Counted from the first letter of the stretch, positions 54,881 through 64,000 are shown. The stretch: DNA of 64,000 bases from Spartinivicinus poritis (GCF_028858535.1 NZ_JAPMOU010000008.1:1-64000); one strand, 5' to 3'. Notes: generated from the letters alone by a model not told the origin. Translations and numbers: made by a program.

Positions 54881-55528
54881 TCAACCGTTATCAGCCAATA
54901 ACCAATAGTGGATTAATGGCCAACCTGCTTTATCTGCTGTTTCACCAAAACTGATTAACCCATCTTCATGGCCTAGCATGCTAATAATACCCTTAGTTTG
55001 TACCTGTTTATTATTAATGATGTTGGCAATTGCTGTTGCCATGGCTGGGGTGCCATAAGCCAAGCTAGCAGGTATGCAGGGTATAGCAAGCTGTTGGCTG
55101 AGCTGCCAAATAGTTGGGCAATGAACATGAAAAACAAAATTGATGTGAGGCAGTGTTTGATAGATGACCGCATGACTTAATGCTTCAGAAGAAGGGGCAG
55201 ATAACCCTTCTGCTGTCAGCTGGTTTTGTGCCGGGTGGGCTTTAGTCACCAGGGCATAGTCTGCCGAGCTGAGGTGAGCTAAAGCCCCTGTTTGGGTACC
55301 AGTAATCAGAAAACAGTTTGGATTATGCGTTGTAGTGAAAGTTGCTAAGCGTTGACTGAGGTTGCCAAAGCCATAACCCTGGTACCGATTGGGTACTTGT
55401 CCTATCATTTCCAGTTTCTTTAAAAGTGAGCGCCAGCGATTCAGCGTTTGAATGGGTGGAGAAGAAAGTGGCTTGCTGAGATGATTCAGCTGGTATTTAA
55501 TAACCCCTTCGGTAGTCTGGTCGCTCAT
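54881..55528 (-). CDS. class II aldolase/adducin family protein
   Basis: This 215-aa protein of the zinc-dependent class II aldolase fold has GFGNLSQRL and FLITGTQTGALAHLSSADYA. The metal-binding HVHCP motif sits near residue 139 and a second histidine in MLGHEDGLISFG. Family members act on sugar phosphates or related compounds, e.g. fuculose-1-phosphate aldolase and MtnB. The substrate is not assignable. AAGGAT precedes the ATG at 55528. Confidence 0.85.
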   Translation of the reverse strand: MSDQTTEGVIKYQLNHLSKPLSSPPIQTLNRWRSLLKKLEMIGQVPNRYQGYGFGNLSQRLATFTTTHNPNCFLITGTQTGALAHLSSADYALVTKAHPAQNQLTAEGLSAPSSEALSHAVIYQTLPHINFVFHVHCPTIWQLSQQLAIPCIPASLAYGTPAMATAIANIINNKQVQTKGIISMLGHEDGLISFGETADKAGWPLIHYWLLADNG

Positions 55529-55625
55529 CCTGTATCCTTCTGGTAAAACAATAAACTATTTTGCCAGACTACGCTCAACTCGTCATTTGCATAACTAGGG
55601 GATAATGCTTAAAGCCGTCCAAAGT

Positions 55626-56123
55626 TTAATGATAATAAAAACGGCCATACGGTTCTAATTGGGTAATCTGGTCATGCATTAGACCTTCCATTAGTAGAGC
55701 AAAGTCTTCTTTATGCAAATGAATCAATACCTCATGGTCACCACCTTCTAAATAAACATCATCCAATGCCAGTAGCTTGTCATCGACAATAGTGTCCATG
55801 TGATAAGCTTGACCAACAGGGGGAATTGCACCTAGCTCACAGTCACGAAAACTGGCTTGTAATTCGCTTTCTTTGGCTAGATGAAATGCATGCTCAAGCA
55901 TTTCATTAATTATCTTGACTTGCAGTTTGGATTTGGCAGGAACGACAGCCATGACATAATGCTGAAATTGATTTTTCAGGATAACTGGCTTAGCAATTTG
56001 CATCGGTGAAACGTGAGCAAGTAACGCAGTTTGGTAAGAGGTTGCTGATGAAGGATGCCACTTCATTTCATAGCGAATATGACGAGAGGCAAAGTACTGT
56101 CTTAACGTTTCTGACATAGCCAT
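55626..56123 (-). CDS. YbaK/EbsC-type aminoacyl-tRNA deacylase domain protein
   Basis: This 165-aa protein matches the YbaK/ProX editing-domain family: AKPVILKNQFQHYVMAVVPAKSKL, then CELGAIPPVGQAYHMDTIVDD with the conserved GxxxP segment and the late DDVYLEGGDHEVLIHL. Members clear mischarged tRNA in trans. GGGAG lies seven bases before the ATG at 56123. Confidence 0.85.
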   Translation of the reverse strand: MAMSETLRQYFASRHIRYEMKWHPSSATSYQTALLAHVSPMQIAKPVILKNQFQHYVMAVVPAKSKLQVKIINEMLEHAFHLAKESELQASFRDCELGAIPPVGQAYHMDTIVDDKLLALDDVYLEGGDHEVLIHLHKEDFALLMEGLMHDQITQLEPYGRFYYH

Positions 56124-56466
56124 GGCTTAACTCCCTGATTAAGGAACAAAGCAGTTCCTTACCTCATTTATAATCTCTTTCATTATTATAGCTTAGGGCA
56201 TAGCCTCCTGAGGGTTGGCTTATAAGAAAAGATTCCATAACCCACTGTTAATATTGCCTGGTGCATGTGGTTGTGCAATAAGGCTTGCAGCTGAAAAATA
56301 AAACCAAGAAAAGCGAAACAGGCTATACTGTTGTACAGAACCATGTGTGCAGAATGATGCCTGTTAACAAGGTAATTCAGCTTCATTGGGCTGCATGTAA
56401 ATAGTCATTGTGGTTTTAATGGCAGCTTAAGTCTATGTGGTAATTGGCAGTAAAAAGGCAACTCAA

Positions 56467-57453
56467 ATGGCTAATGCCATATCAGATCATCCCCCTTTAA
56501 ATGATGCTGCAAATACATCAACTAGTACCCTTGATATAGAGAAAGAGCTAGGTTATTGGCTTGATAATAGTCAACCAAAAACCGAGGCCAGTGTTAAGGA
56601 GCGCCTGGAGCGTTTTGCGAAAACAGGCCATAGTATGGCTGGGTTTCAACTGCAATCTGCTAATTTAGTTGATGTTGATTTGGTGAATAGGGGGGCTAAA
56701 AAGGGGCATAACCTTTCAGATGCAGATTTTTACCGGGCCAATCTTACCCATGCGCATATGTTTAAAATTAATTTACGTGGCGCCTCGTTAATGAAAGCGA
56801 AGTTGGTTAGCGCTAATTTGCATTGTGCTGATTTAGAAAATTGCAACTTGTTAGGGGCTGACTTTACCAATGCTAAGTTAGAAAACATTAATTGGGGTGA
56901 TCATATTCTGCAAGAGAACAAGGCTGTTCAGGCAGAGAAAGCCGGGGATAAAGATAAAGCACATATGCTTTATCAGGAAGCAGAAGAAGTATATCGTAAT
57001 GTACGTAAAGCTTGTGAAAATCAGGGACTTTTTGAGAATGCAGGCAAGTTTTTTTACCGTGAAATGACCATGCGTAGGAGGCAATTGCCAGTTTTTTCTC
57101 CCCACCGAGTACTTTCTAAAACGGTTGATTTATTTTGTGGTTATGGTGAAAAGCCATTACGAGTGGTGGGCTTTTCCTTAACGCTGATCGCACTATGTGC
57201 CTGTTTGTATTTTTTGTTTGGCATTGAAGAGGATGGGGGTATTACAGGATTAAACACCAGTTTAGGCCTATGGGAAAACTTACGACAGTTTGGTGGTTGC
57301 CTTTACTTTAGTGTGGTGACGTTTACTACCTTGGGCTATGGCGATATTACGCCATTGGGAATGGCGAGACCCATTGCGGCTATTGAAGCATTTAGTGGTA
57401 GTTTTACCATGGCACTTTTTGTGGTTGTTTTTGTGAAAAAAATGACCAGATAG
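56467..57453 (+). CDS. pentapeptide-repeat potassium channel
   Basis: This 328-aa protein has an N-terminal cytoplasmic pentapeptide-repeat domain (about 60-140) built on A(N/D)LxxA units such as DADFYRANLTHAHM and SANLHCADLENCNL. A helical linker precedes two TM helices and the K+ selectivity filter TTLGYGD (Gly290-Tyr291-Gly292). The fold is a KcsA-like 2-TM pore. A GTG at 56437 is in frame, but AAAAGG before the ATG at 56467 is better placed. It is a single gene. Such fusions are known, but the gating signal is unclear. Confidence 0.85.
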   Translation: MANAISDHPPLNDAANTSTSTLDIEKELGYWLDNSQPKTEASVKERLERFAKTGHSMAGFQLQSANLVDVDLVNRGAKKGHNLSDADFYRANLTHAHMFKINLRGASLMKAKLVSANLHCADLENCNLLGADFTNAKLENINWGDHILQENKAVQAEKAGDKDKAHMLYQEAEEVYRNVRKACENQGLFENAGKFFYREMTMRRRQLPVFSPHRVLSKTVDLFCGYGEKPLRVVGFSLTLIALCACLYFLFGIEEDGGITGLNTSLGLWENLRQFGGCLYFSVVTFTTLGYGDITPLGMARPIAAIEAFSGSFTMALFVVVFVKKMTR

Positions 57454-57797
57454 CCCTACTAACCTTTATGAATCATCGTGTTGCTGCAGCATTTGGTAAT
57501 TTTTGTTGTCAATAATACTGACATCGGTATTATTTAGGCGTTTCTATATATCCCGGATAGGTAAGAGTCAGGTAGTAAGCTCAAGAATTGTTCGCTTGTA
57601 ACCCTTTTTGCTATTTGATTTCTTGTTGGTTGTTAGCTTTAGTTGCTTGCAAGTGTTTCTTGAATGTGGCCTGACTCTATTTGGATTGGGGAACCTGAAA
57701 GGTACCCTTAAGCTGTTCTATGCTGATTAGTTCTATGATGATTAATAGTTATACGACAGTTTTTTAAAACCAATTGCAGGATAAAAGTTGCAGAATC

Positions 57798-58739
57798 ATG
57801 ATAAAAATAGACAACCTGAGTAAGGCCTTTGGCAGCTTTAAAGCGGTTGATGGCATCTCTTTTAATGTAGCCGCAGGTGAAGTGCTGGGCTTTCTTGGCC
57901 CCAATGGTGCGGGCAAATCGACCACGATGAAAATGATATGTGGTTTTTTAACACCCTCTGCTGGCAGTGTGTCAGTGTGTGGGCATGATGTGGTAAAAGA
58001 GCCTTTAAAAGCTAAAGAGCTGATAGGTTACCTTCCTGAAGGTGCACCTGCATACGCAGATATGACGCCATTGCAGTATTTAAACTTTATTGCTGAAGTA
58101 AGAGGGTATAAAGGAGGCGTAAAAGCTGCACGTGTGCAAGCTGTTGTGGAGCAACTGGCATTGAAATCTGTGGTCAATCGACGTATAGATGAGCTATCAA
58201 AAGGCTTCAAACGTCGGGTAGGCATTGCTCAAGCTATTTTACACGACCCAAAAGTGTTAATTTTAGATGAGCCAACAGACGGTTTGGACCCTAATCAAAA
58301 GCATCAGGTTCGCAACCTGATAAAAAACCTGTCTAAAGACAAAATAGTCATTATTTCTACTCATATCTTAGAAGAAGTCAGTGCCGTGTGTAATCGCGCT
58401 ATTATTATTTCTCAAGGAAAATTAGTGGCAGATGAAAGGCCGGCAGAGCTAGAAGCACGCTCTCGTTATCATCATGCTGTGACCTTACAACTACAGCAAG
58501 GTGAAGATGTATTGAGTGCCCTTAAACAGCTGGATCTAGTAGAAGATGTAGAAGTGAGCCCAGAAAGTGATCGCTGTTTTATCTTAATTCCTAAATCAGG
58601 TGAAGATGTATTCCCAGCGGTTAATAACCTGATTAAAGAAAAAGGCTGGGTGGTTGAACAACTCTTTGTTGAGCGTGGCCGACTAGATGATGTATTTAGA
58701 AATGTTACCACTAGCAAACAGGCAGAGGAGGTTGCCTGA
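57798..58739 (+). CDS. ABC transporter ATP-binding protein (GldA-like)
   Basis: This 313-aa ATPase has Walker A GPNGAGKST (Lys40), signature LSKGFKRRVGIAQA, Walker B VLILDEPTDGLDP and the H-loop STH. It is the nucleotide-binding subunit of the export system encoded with the next two genes (Gld-type GldA-GldF-GldG). The ATG at 57798 is preferred over a TTG at 57774. The stop codon overlaps the next start (TGATG). The upstream gap (57454-57797, 344 bp) shows no gene. Confidence 0.92.
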   Translation: MIKIDNLSKAFGSFKAVDGISFNVAAGEVLGFLGPNGAGKSTTMKMICGFLTPSAGSVSVCGHDVVKEPLKAKELIGYLPEGAPAYADMTPLQYLNFIAEVRGYKGGVKAARVQAVVEQLALKSVVNRRIDELSKGFKRRVGIAQAILHDPKVLILDEPTDGLDPNQKHQVRNLIKNLSKDKIVIISTHILEEVSAVCNRAIIISQGKLVADERPAELEARSRYHHAVTLQLQQGEDVLSALKQLDLVEDVEVSPESDRCFILIPKSGEDVFPAVNNLIKEKGWVVEQLFVERGRLDDVFRNVTTSKQAEEVA

Positions 58740-59470
58740 TGGGTAAAATAAATATTATTTTAAAACGAGAGCTTGGTAGTTACTTTGCTACGCCATTGGC
58801 TTATGTGTTTATTGTTATCTTTTTGATGTTGACCAGTGTGTTTACCTTTTACTTGGGTAACTTCTTTGAGCGTCGTCAGGCCGACTTATTGCCTTTTTTT
58901 GACTTTCATCCTTGGTTGTATTTATTTTTAATTCCTGCAATAGCTATGCGGTTATGGGCAGAAGAGCGTAAGTCAGGAACGCTGGAGTTACTACTCACGT
59001 TACCTATTAATTTACGTGATGCTGTTATAGGGAAGTTCCTGGCCGCCTGGTTATTTACTGGCATAGCGTTACTACTCACTTTTCCCATTTGGCTGACAGT
59101 GAATTATTTGGGTAACCCTGATAATGGTATTATCATTGCCAGCTATTTAGGCAGTTGGTTAATGGCAGGTTCTTTTTTAGCGATTGGTTCATGTATGTCG
59201 GCGGTTACTAATAATCAGGTAATCGCTTTCATTTTAACGGTTGTTGTATGTTTTCTGTTTGTGGTTGCAGGTTCGCCCATGGTGCTGGATTTTGCTCATA
59301 AGCTTCCTCAAACAATAGTAGATACCATAGCTTCATTTAGCTTTCTAACCCACTTTAATGCAATTAAAAAAGGCGTGTTAGATATTCGTGATCTAATTTT
59401 CTTTTTTGTTATGATTGCTGCCTGGTTAATAGCAACAGCAGTCGTTATTGATATGAAGAAAGCTAATTAA
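58739..59470 (+). CDS. ABC-2 type permease (GldF-like)
   Basis: This 243-aa protein has six predicted TM helices and the ABC-2 permease pattern LKRELGSYFATPLAYVFIVI and MRLWAEERKSGTLELLLTLP. It overlaps the ATPase gene by one base and lies 11 bp before the GldG-like gene. It forms the membrane channel for the ATPase; the exported substrate is unknown. In Bacteroidetes the Gld system supports gliding, but gammaproteobacterial homologues have no established role there. Confidence 0.9.
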   Translation: MGKINIILKRELGSYFATPLAYVFIVIFLMLTSVFTFYLGNFFERRQADLLPFFDFHPWLYLFLIPAIAMRLWAEERKSGTLELLLTLPINLRDAVIGKFLAAWLFTGIALLLTFPIWLTVNYLGNPDNGIIIASYLGSWLMAGSFLAIGSCMSAVTNNQVIAFILTVVVCFLFVVAGSPMVLDFAHKLPQTIVDTIASFSFLTHFNAIKKGVLDIRDLIFFFVMIAAWLIATAVVIDMKKAN

Positions 59471-59481
59471 AGGGGTGGCAA

Positions 59482-61626
59482 ATGACTAAGCGATTATTCT
59501 CTGGTGCTGGCCTCATCGTGTTGGCTGCCGTCGTTTTAATCGGAGTAATGTTGGTAAATAGCTTATTTAAAAGCTTACGAGTGGATTTAACCGAAGATAA
59601 TTTATATACCTTATCCGACGGTACTCGCAATATGCTGACTAGCTTGCAAGAACCAGTGACTCTGACATTTTATTTCACCAATAAAGCCAGTGAGGATTTA
59701 CCTTTTTGGCGCACTTATGCTAAACGGGTAAGAGAATTATTGGAAGAATATGAAGAGTTGGCTAATGGTAAATTGACGTTAGAGGTGATTGACCCAGAAC
59801 CGTTTTCAGAAGAGGAAGATCAGGCAGCTGAAGCAGGCCTGCAAGCGGTTCCGGTTAATTTAGGGGGAACAGAATTATATTTTGGTTTAGTGGCTAAAGG
59901 TCAGTCTAAAGAAAGTGCTGAAGAAAGCATTACCTTTTTTCAGCCAGATAGAGAAAACTTTTTAGAGTATGACATTAGCAAAGTGATTTTTGCTGCCAGC
60001 CAAACTAAAAAACCTAAAGTAGCACTTGTCACAGGTTTGCAAGTTGATGGTGGTTACAACATGGCTACTCGTCAACCCACTGATCCATGGATGGCGGTGA
60101 GTCAACTGGATCAATTATTTGACGTTGAGCGGCTGGAAGATGATACCGTTGAAATCAGTGATGACTTCGATCTGTTAGTGGTGATTCATCCTAAAGAATT
60201 AAGTGATGATATGCAGTTTGCCATTGATCAATATGTGCTGCGGGGAGGTAATACCTTAATTTTTGTTGACCCATTAGCTGGCCAGGATACAGGTGGTGGC
60301 ATGATGATGGCAATGGGGCCAAAAAGCTCTAACCTTGAAAAATTATTTGAGGCTTGGGGTGTTACAATGGATTCGAAAAAAGTGGTTGCTGATAGTGGTT
60401 ATGCTTTATCCATTAGTCAGGGTTCTGGCAAGCGCCCAGTTCGTCATTTAGGTATTTTAGGGCTGAAGCAACAGGCATTTAATACAGAAGAAGTTGTCAT
60501 GGCAGAGCTGGAGCAAATTAATATGGCTACAGCGGGAGCTATTCAATCCATTGAGGGCGCTTCCACTAAAATGGTGCCACTGATACAGTCAAGCACTGAA
60601 GCCATGTTGATGGATGCCAGTAAGTTTGCCATGATGTCAGACCCTAAAAAACTATACGACGATTTCAAACCGACTGGAGAGCGTTATGCACTTGTTGCAC
60701 GTATACAAGGGCCAGTGAAAACGGCTTTTCCTGATGGTCGCCCAGAGAAAAAGGCTGAATCAGTTGATGAAAACGCTGCACCAGCAACTTCTACCGAGGG
60801 AGTACTGGATAATAGTGATGAAACAAACACTGATGCTGTAAACACTGATGTAATAGTGGAAGAAACGGGCGAGGAAGAGACCGTTGAGCAAACACCTCCA
60901 CCTGTGGGCTCTGAACAGGTGAAACCAGAAAGTGCTGAAATTATAGACGTAGCAGATGAAGAAAATACAGCAACAGCAGAGAATGATACTGCCAGCCCAG
61001 TAGCTGCCGAAGCGTCTGAACAAGAAGAACCGAAAAAGCCGTTACTCGATCCTGTCAGTGAGTCAAAGCAGGATATCAATGTTGTTGTTGTGGCAGATAC
61101 GGACATGCTGGCCGACATGTTATGGGTGAGTGTGAGAACTTTTTTTGGGCAACGGATAGCGCAGCCTTTTGCTAATAATGGTGCATTTTTTATCAATGCA
61201 GTTGACAATATGGTGGGTAATGCTGACCTAATCAGTATTCGTAGCCGAGGTCAGTTTTCACGACCTTTTACAGTTGTTGATGAAATTGAAAGAGAAGCAG
61301 AAGACAAGTTCCGTGTTAAAGAGCAAGAGCTACTGCAAAGGCTAAATGAAACAGAATCAAAACTAGCTGAGTTACAACAGCAAAAACAAGGGGATGATAA
61401 ATTATCCCTGAGCCCAGAGCAGCAAAAAGAGATTGAGCAGTTTCAGAAAGATAAACTGGCCGTTCGCAAGGAATTACGCGATGTTCAACATAAGTTAGGG
61501 CAAGATATTGAAGCCTTAGGTGAAACGGTTAAGCTGCTTAATATTTTCTTATTACCTTTATTGTTAACCGTATTATTAGTTATCTCGCGAACGGTTGCTA
61601 ATAAGCGACAGTACGCAACAGCCTGA
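59482..61626 (+). CDS. GldG-family ABC-associated membrane protein
   Basis: This 714-aa protein has an N-terminal TM helix (about 7-27) and an ABC_transp_aux (GldG) domain: RVDLTEDNLYTLSDGTRNML, then VVIHPKELSDDMQFAIDQYV and GGNTLIFVDPLAG. A long acidic, low-complexity insert (about 425-520, rich in Glu, Thr, Ala and Val) interrupts it. A coiled coil (about 600-680) and a final TM helix (about 688-708) follow. The large periplasmic part probably acts with the permease. GGGGTGG precedes the ATG. A textbook terminator follows. Confidence 0.88.
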   Translation: MTKRLFSGAGLIVLAAVVLIGVMLVNSLFKSLRVDLTEDNLYTLSDGTRNMLTSLQEPVTLTFYFTNKASEDLPFWRTYAKRVRELLEEYEELANGKLTLEVIDPEPFSEEEDQAAEAGLQAVPVNLGGTELYFGLVAKGQSKESAEESITFFQPDRENFLEYDISKVIFAASQTKKPKVALVTGLQVDGGYNMATRQPTDPWMAVSQLDQLFDVERLEDDTVEISDDFDLLVVIHPKELSDDMQFAIDQYVLRGGNTLIFVDPLAGQDTGGGMMMAMGPKSSNLEKLFEAWGVTMDSKKVVADSGYALSISQGSGKRPVRHLGILGLKQQAFNTEEVVMAELEQINMATAGAIQSIEGASTKMVPLIQSSTEAMLMDASKFAMMSDPKKLYDDFKPTGERYALVARIQGPVKTAFPDGRPEKKAESVDENAAPATSTEGVLDNSDETNTDAVNTDVIVEETGEEETVEQTPPPVGSEQVKPESAEIIDVADEENTATAENDTASPVAAEASEQEEPKKPLLDPVSESKQDINVVVVADTDMLADMLWVSVRTFFGQRIAQPFANNGAFFINAVDNMVGNADLISIRSRGQFSRPFTVVDEIEREAEDKFRVKEQELLQRLNETESKLAELQQQKQGDDKLSLSPEQQKEIEQFQKDKLAVRKELRDVQHKLGQDIEALGETVKLLNIFLLPLLLTVLLVISRTVANKRQYATA

Positions 61627-61643
61627 TAAAAATGGTTAAAGAG

Positions 61644-61672
61644 AAAAAACCCGGCTTTGCCGGGTTTTTTTT
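61644..61672 (+). terminator. Rho-independent terminator of the Gld-type operon
   Basis: CCCGGC and GCCGGG with a TTT loop are flanked by six A on the left and eight T on the right, 18 bases past the stop codon. This is the clearest terminator in the window. The following 61673-62150 is AT-rich, with no gene or repeat seen. Confidence 0.93.
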
Positions 61673-62150
61673 ACATTGAGTTAGTAGGTTTTTGTGATTA
61701 TGCCAACGTTGATCTGAGTTGTGTTTGTTGCTGTGTTTGAAGGTATGCGCTAACTTAATATAAAAAATAAAAAACACCGATATTATCCTTTTTGGATTTG
61801 TAAAAAAATTAGAAGAAAGTATTAATTTTTGTTGGTAGTGCTTACTTGTCTTGTTTTTTTTATTTGATGAGTCACTTTTCTCTTTCTTAGACTTTTATCT
61901 AAAACTTTATTTGAAGTAGTAATTCTTAAGTCTTAGATCATGCTTTTAGTTTGAAATATTTCTTAAACTTTAGTCTATTTTTGGTGTATGTCGCTTGTAA
62001 TATGTTATTAATTTTTAATAAAGTTCCCTTGAAGTGGTTTAAAAATAGAAAATTGGTAAAACTTGATTTACTGAATACCAGTTGATTTTCTATTTGCAAT
62101 ACTCAACTGCTTTATTGATAAATAATACTGTCTAACAAAAGGCTTTTGTT

Positions 62151-62975
62151 ATGAATTTAAAATGTATAACTGTTGCACTAGCTTCTCTGCCATTTGTGGC
62201 TTCAGCGGCTGATTACTATGAGTATTGTAATCAAATATTAGTTAATGGTACTTTGCAAACCTATCAGTCAACTTCAAATTATGAGGCAAAAATAGCTTTA
62301 AAAAAATGGTTATGTAGCCATGAGTCTAGTTCAAGTGGTGGAGGTGGAGGGTTAGAACTCAATGTTATTGATATTTTTAGTTTAGGTGGTGGTGGTCAGT
62401 CAGCAAAACAGTGGAAAAAAGAACATTGCTCTGGAACTGACTACGACTATGAAGGAAGTAAGTCTTCTCATATATTAATTCAACACAGTAATGATAGTGT
62501 TGTGAATGCATGGTCTCAATGTATTAAGGATATTCGTCCAGAAAAACTAGCATGCTATGCAAAAGAAACAGAAAACTCTTTATTAATGACTGTCGAGTTA
62601 GGGTACGGTATCGGTAATGTAGAAAAAGCTGAAGTAGTTGGTACGAATCTTAATCCTCTTACAAGTATTCCTAATCGCTTTAGACCAGGTAAGAAAAACC
62701 TACGCTATAAAATTGAAAATCCACGCTATGAAGCATATTTTGATCTAAATGGTGAAGCAGATTACATTGATGTGTCTTGTAGTTATACCATTCCATCGAA
62801 ACCTGTCTCTGAAGATGGTAATGAAGGGTGTGAAGTATTTCGACTTCAGTCTTTGAGTAAGGGAAAAATTACAGGCTATGAATATGAGTATTTACGAGAA
62901 ATGAATCAAGTACCACTATTTAGTAGTAATAATGGAGAATTGATAGGCTACTATAGTTGCTCAGAATTTGAATAA
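62151..62975 (+). CDS. secreted Cys-rich protein of unknown function
   Basis: This 274-aa protein has a signal peptide ending near residue 19 (FVASA|ADYY). The mature part holds a flexible SSSSGGGGG linker near 60, a second GGGG at about 80, and about ten cysteines in repeated spacing compatible with disulfides (e.g. KEHCSGTDYDY, LACYAKE, VSCSYTI, GCEVF, YSCSEF). No family is recognised. AAAGG precedes the ATG. It is 53 bp upstream of the Hint-domain gene on the same strand, so the two are probably co-expressed. Confidence 0.6.
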   Translation: MNLKCITVALASLPFVASAADYYEYCNQILVNGTLQTYQSTSNYEAKIALKKWLCSHESSSSGGGGGLELNVIDIFSLGGGGQSAKQWKKEHCSGTDYDYEGSKSSHILIQHSNDSVVNAWSQCIKDIRPEKLACYAKETENSLLMTVELGYGIGNVEKAEVVGTNLNPLTSIPNRFRPGKKNLRYKIENPRYEAYFDLNGEADYIDVSCSYTIPSKPVSEDGNEGCEVFRLQSLSKGKITGYEYEYLREMNQVPLFSSNNGELIGYYSCSEFE

Positions 62976-63028
62976 AAAATATAAAAAATGATTGAAAAGT
63001 GAAAAATAATTTTCTTGTGGAGAATTAA

Positions 63029-63910
63029 ATGAAAGTATCTTTATTAAAAATATTTTTGCCAGTTGCGTTGATTGGGATTTCTTCGTCTGTTTTTGCCACA
63101 GACCCTATCCGTTTTGAAAAACGCTGTGAAGATGACAGCTTAAATTCAAGTGCAGCATTTGGTCGAAATGACTGGGCGAAAAAGTGTAAATATATTAGCC
63201 ATAGAACTTGGGATTTTAATATTAATGATGATTTTGGAAAGCGACGAGGACGTCCTTTTTACCCTAGTTTTTATCAGCCTAATAATTTTGATAACTGGTT
63301 TAAAGCACCTACAGCCGGATCTGCAAAATGCGGTAGAGGAGCTGGTGATAAGTATACGAAAATATTAACTTGTTTAGCATCCTGTTATACACCTGACCAG
63401 AAATTATTATTTTCTGAAGGTGAGTTGACTATATATGATGCATTTAGCCGTCAAGTGAAAAAAATTGTAACGCTTGATGACTCAGCTAGTTTAAATAATT
63501 TACAGTATACAGTGCGTCCAGTTGATGCATATAGTGAGTCTGTTAGAGATGTGTTACATGAAATTTTGGTAATAAAAACTCAAAGTGGAGGGCAGCTTAA
63601 AGTAACTCCTAATCATCCTCTTTTAGTCTCTTCTGGTCATATGAGAAATGCTGAAGATTTAAAAATTGGAGATTCACTGATCTCTCAAAATGGTAGTTAT
63701 GATCCAGTTGTCTCCATTAAAAATACTAATTTTTTTGGTAAAGTATATAATGTTAGACCTGACTCTAGCAGTGAAGATGGCGTAAGTCTTAATGGACAAA
63801 TTGTTATAGCCCAGGGGTTTTTAAGTGGTTCAATGTATTACCAAAATACAGGGGTTTACCATGTCAATCGCTTAGTGTTGCGTGATAACTTACCAGAAGA
63901 ACTGCTTTAA
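63029..63910 (+). CDS. secreted Hint-domain (hedgehog/intein-like) protein
   Basis: This 293-aa protein has a signal peptide ending near residue 23 (SVFA|TDPI). Residues 24-118 are a Cys-containing extein-like region with an Arg-rich stretch (FGKRRGRPFYP). A Hint domain starts at Cys119 (CYTPDQKLLF, the position of the nucleophile), has the block-B signature VTPNHPLLV (Thr193, His196) and ends around QIVIAQGFLSG (257-267). The classic His-Asn intein end is replaced by Tyr-Gln-Asn-Thr at 271-274. This predicts N-terminal thioester chemistry and self-cleavage, with splicing uncertain. GTGGAG precedes the ATG. Confidence 0.75.
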   Translation: MKVSLLKIFLPVALIGISSSVFATDPIRFEKRCEDDSLNSSAAFGRNDWAKKCKYISHRTWDFNINDDFGKRRGRPFYPSFYQPNNFDNWFKAPTAGSAKCGRGAGDKYTKILTCLASCYTPDQKLLFSEGELTIYDAFSRQVKKIVTLDDSASLNNLQYTVRPVDAYSESVRDVLHEILVIKTQSGGQLKVTPNHPLLVSSGHMRNAEDLKIGDSLISQNGSYDPVVSIKNTNFFGKVYNVRPDSSSEDGVSLNGQIVIAQGFLSGSMYYQNTGVYHVNRLVLRDNLPEELL

Positions 63911-64000
63911 TATAATAATAAATTTTTATCTTCTATAAATTTTAAATAAAAATTATTGATTTATAGCACTTGCGAATGGCTTTTGTTGGCTGTTTTGTTC

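Noticed and set aside
56186-56386. 66-codon minus-strand frame with hydrophobic stretch upstream of the potassium channel gene
   Set aside because: No ribosome-binding site and no recognisable family; lies where the promoter of the channel gene is expected.
60684-61208. Long open minus-strand frame opposite the GldG-like gene
   Set aside because: Produced by the biased Glu/Thr/Ala/Val codons of the acidic insert; Ser/Thr-rich low-complexity translation with no start signal.

Overview
The window reads as chromosomal DNA of a marine-type gammaproteobacterium with moderately low GC. The gene families (CrbS/CrbR-like acetate two-component system, DinG, TrmJ, TAXI-TRAP transporter, DUF3461, DUF2489, DUF2959, DUF3379) are typical of Oceanospirillales-like gammaproteobacteria. 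A Zooshikella/Spartinivicinus-like relative is my guess, but the sequence alone does not prove it. No phage, CRISPR array, rRNA or complete insertion sequence was seen. Small palindromic MITE-like elements of at least two families are present.

Layout. 1-500: two near-identical initiator tRNA-fMet genes on the minus strand. 700-8620: a hybrid histidine kinase, a DUF99 protein, and an SLC5-type hybrid sensor kinase convergent with a LuxR-type response regulator (CrbS/CrbR-like). 8850-15220: DNA polymerase IV, DUF3461, UspA, and a TAXI-type TRAP transporter (fused permease plus binding protein). 15670-19340: a divergent GAPDH-like protein, YchJ bracketed by two copies of one palindromic element, and two tandem secreted DUF4360 proteins. 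19580-30270: DinG, a Sel1 protein, an acyltransferase, small membrane/TPR/lipoprotein genes, an ECF sigma/anti-sigma pair, DUF2489, an alpha/beta hydrolase, TrmJ and a SanA-like protein. 30285-38320: a minus-strand block with a coiled-coil membrane protein, two lipoproteins, and a compact set encoding a retropepsin-like protein, a UUP1-type membrane protein, an ATP-grasp ligase and an M61-like peptidase. 39450-45260: an NhaC-type antiporter and an RND efflux pair.

45500-53225 is the most distinctive region. A small acidic protein with an internal duplication and an Arg-rich C-terminus (126 aa) is followed by a strong hairpin. Then come four consecutive cupin-8/JmjC-like Fe(II)/2-oxoglutarate oxygenase genes carrying five catalytic domains, all with intact H-x-D...H iron ligands. 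An FAD-dependent oxidoreductase and an unrecognised 201-aa protein follow. I interpret this as a candidate ribosomal-peptide/protein hydroxylation system in which the small protein is the substrate. That is inference from gene order and motifs, not demonstrated.

53265-61630: a lipoprotein, a class II aldolase-like protein, a YbaK-type deacylase, a pentapeptide-repeat potassium channel and a Gld-type ABC exporter operon closed by a clear terminator. 62150-63910: two secreted proteins, the second carrying a Hint (hedgehog/intein-type) autoprocessing domain.
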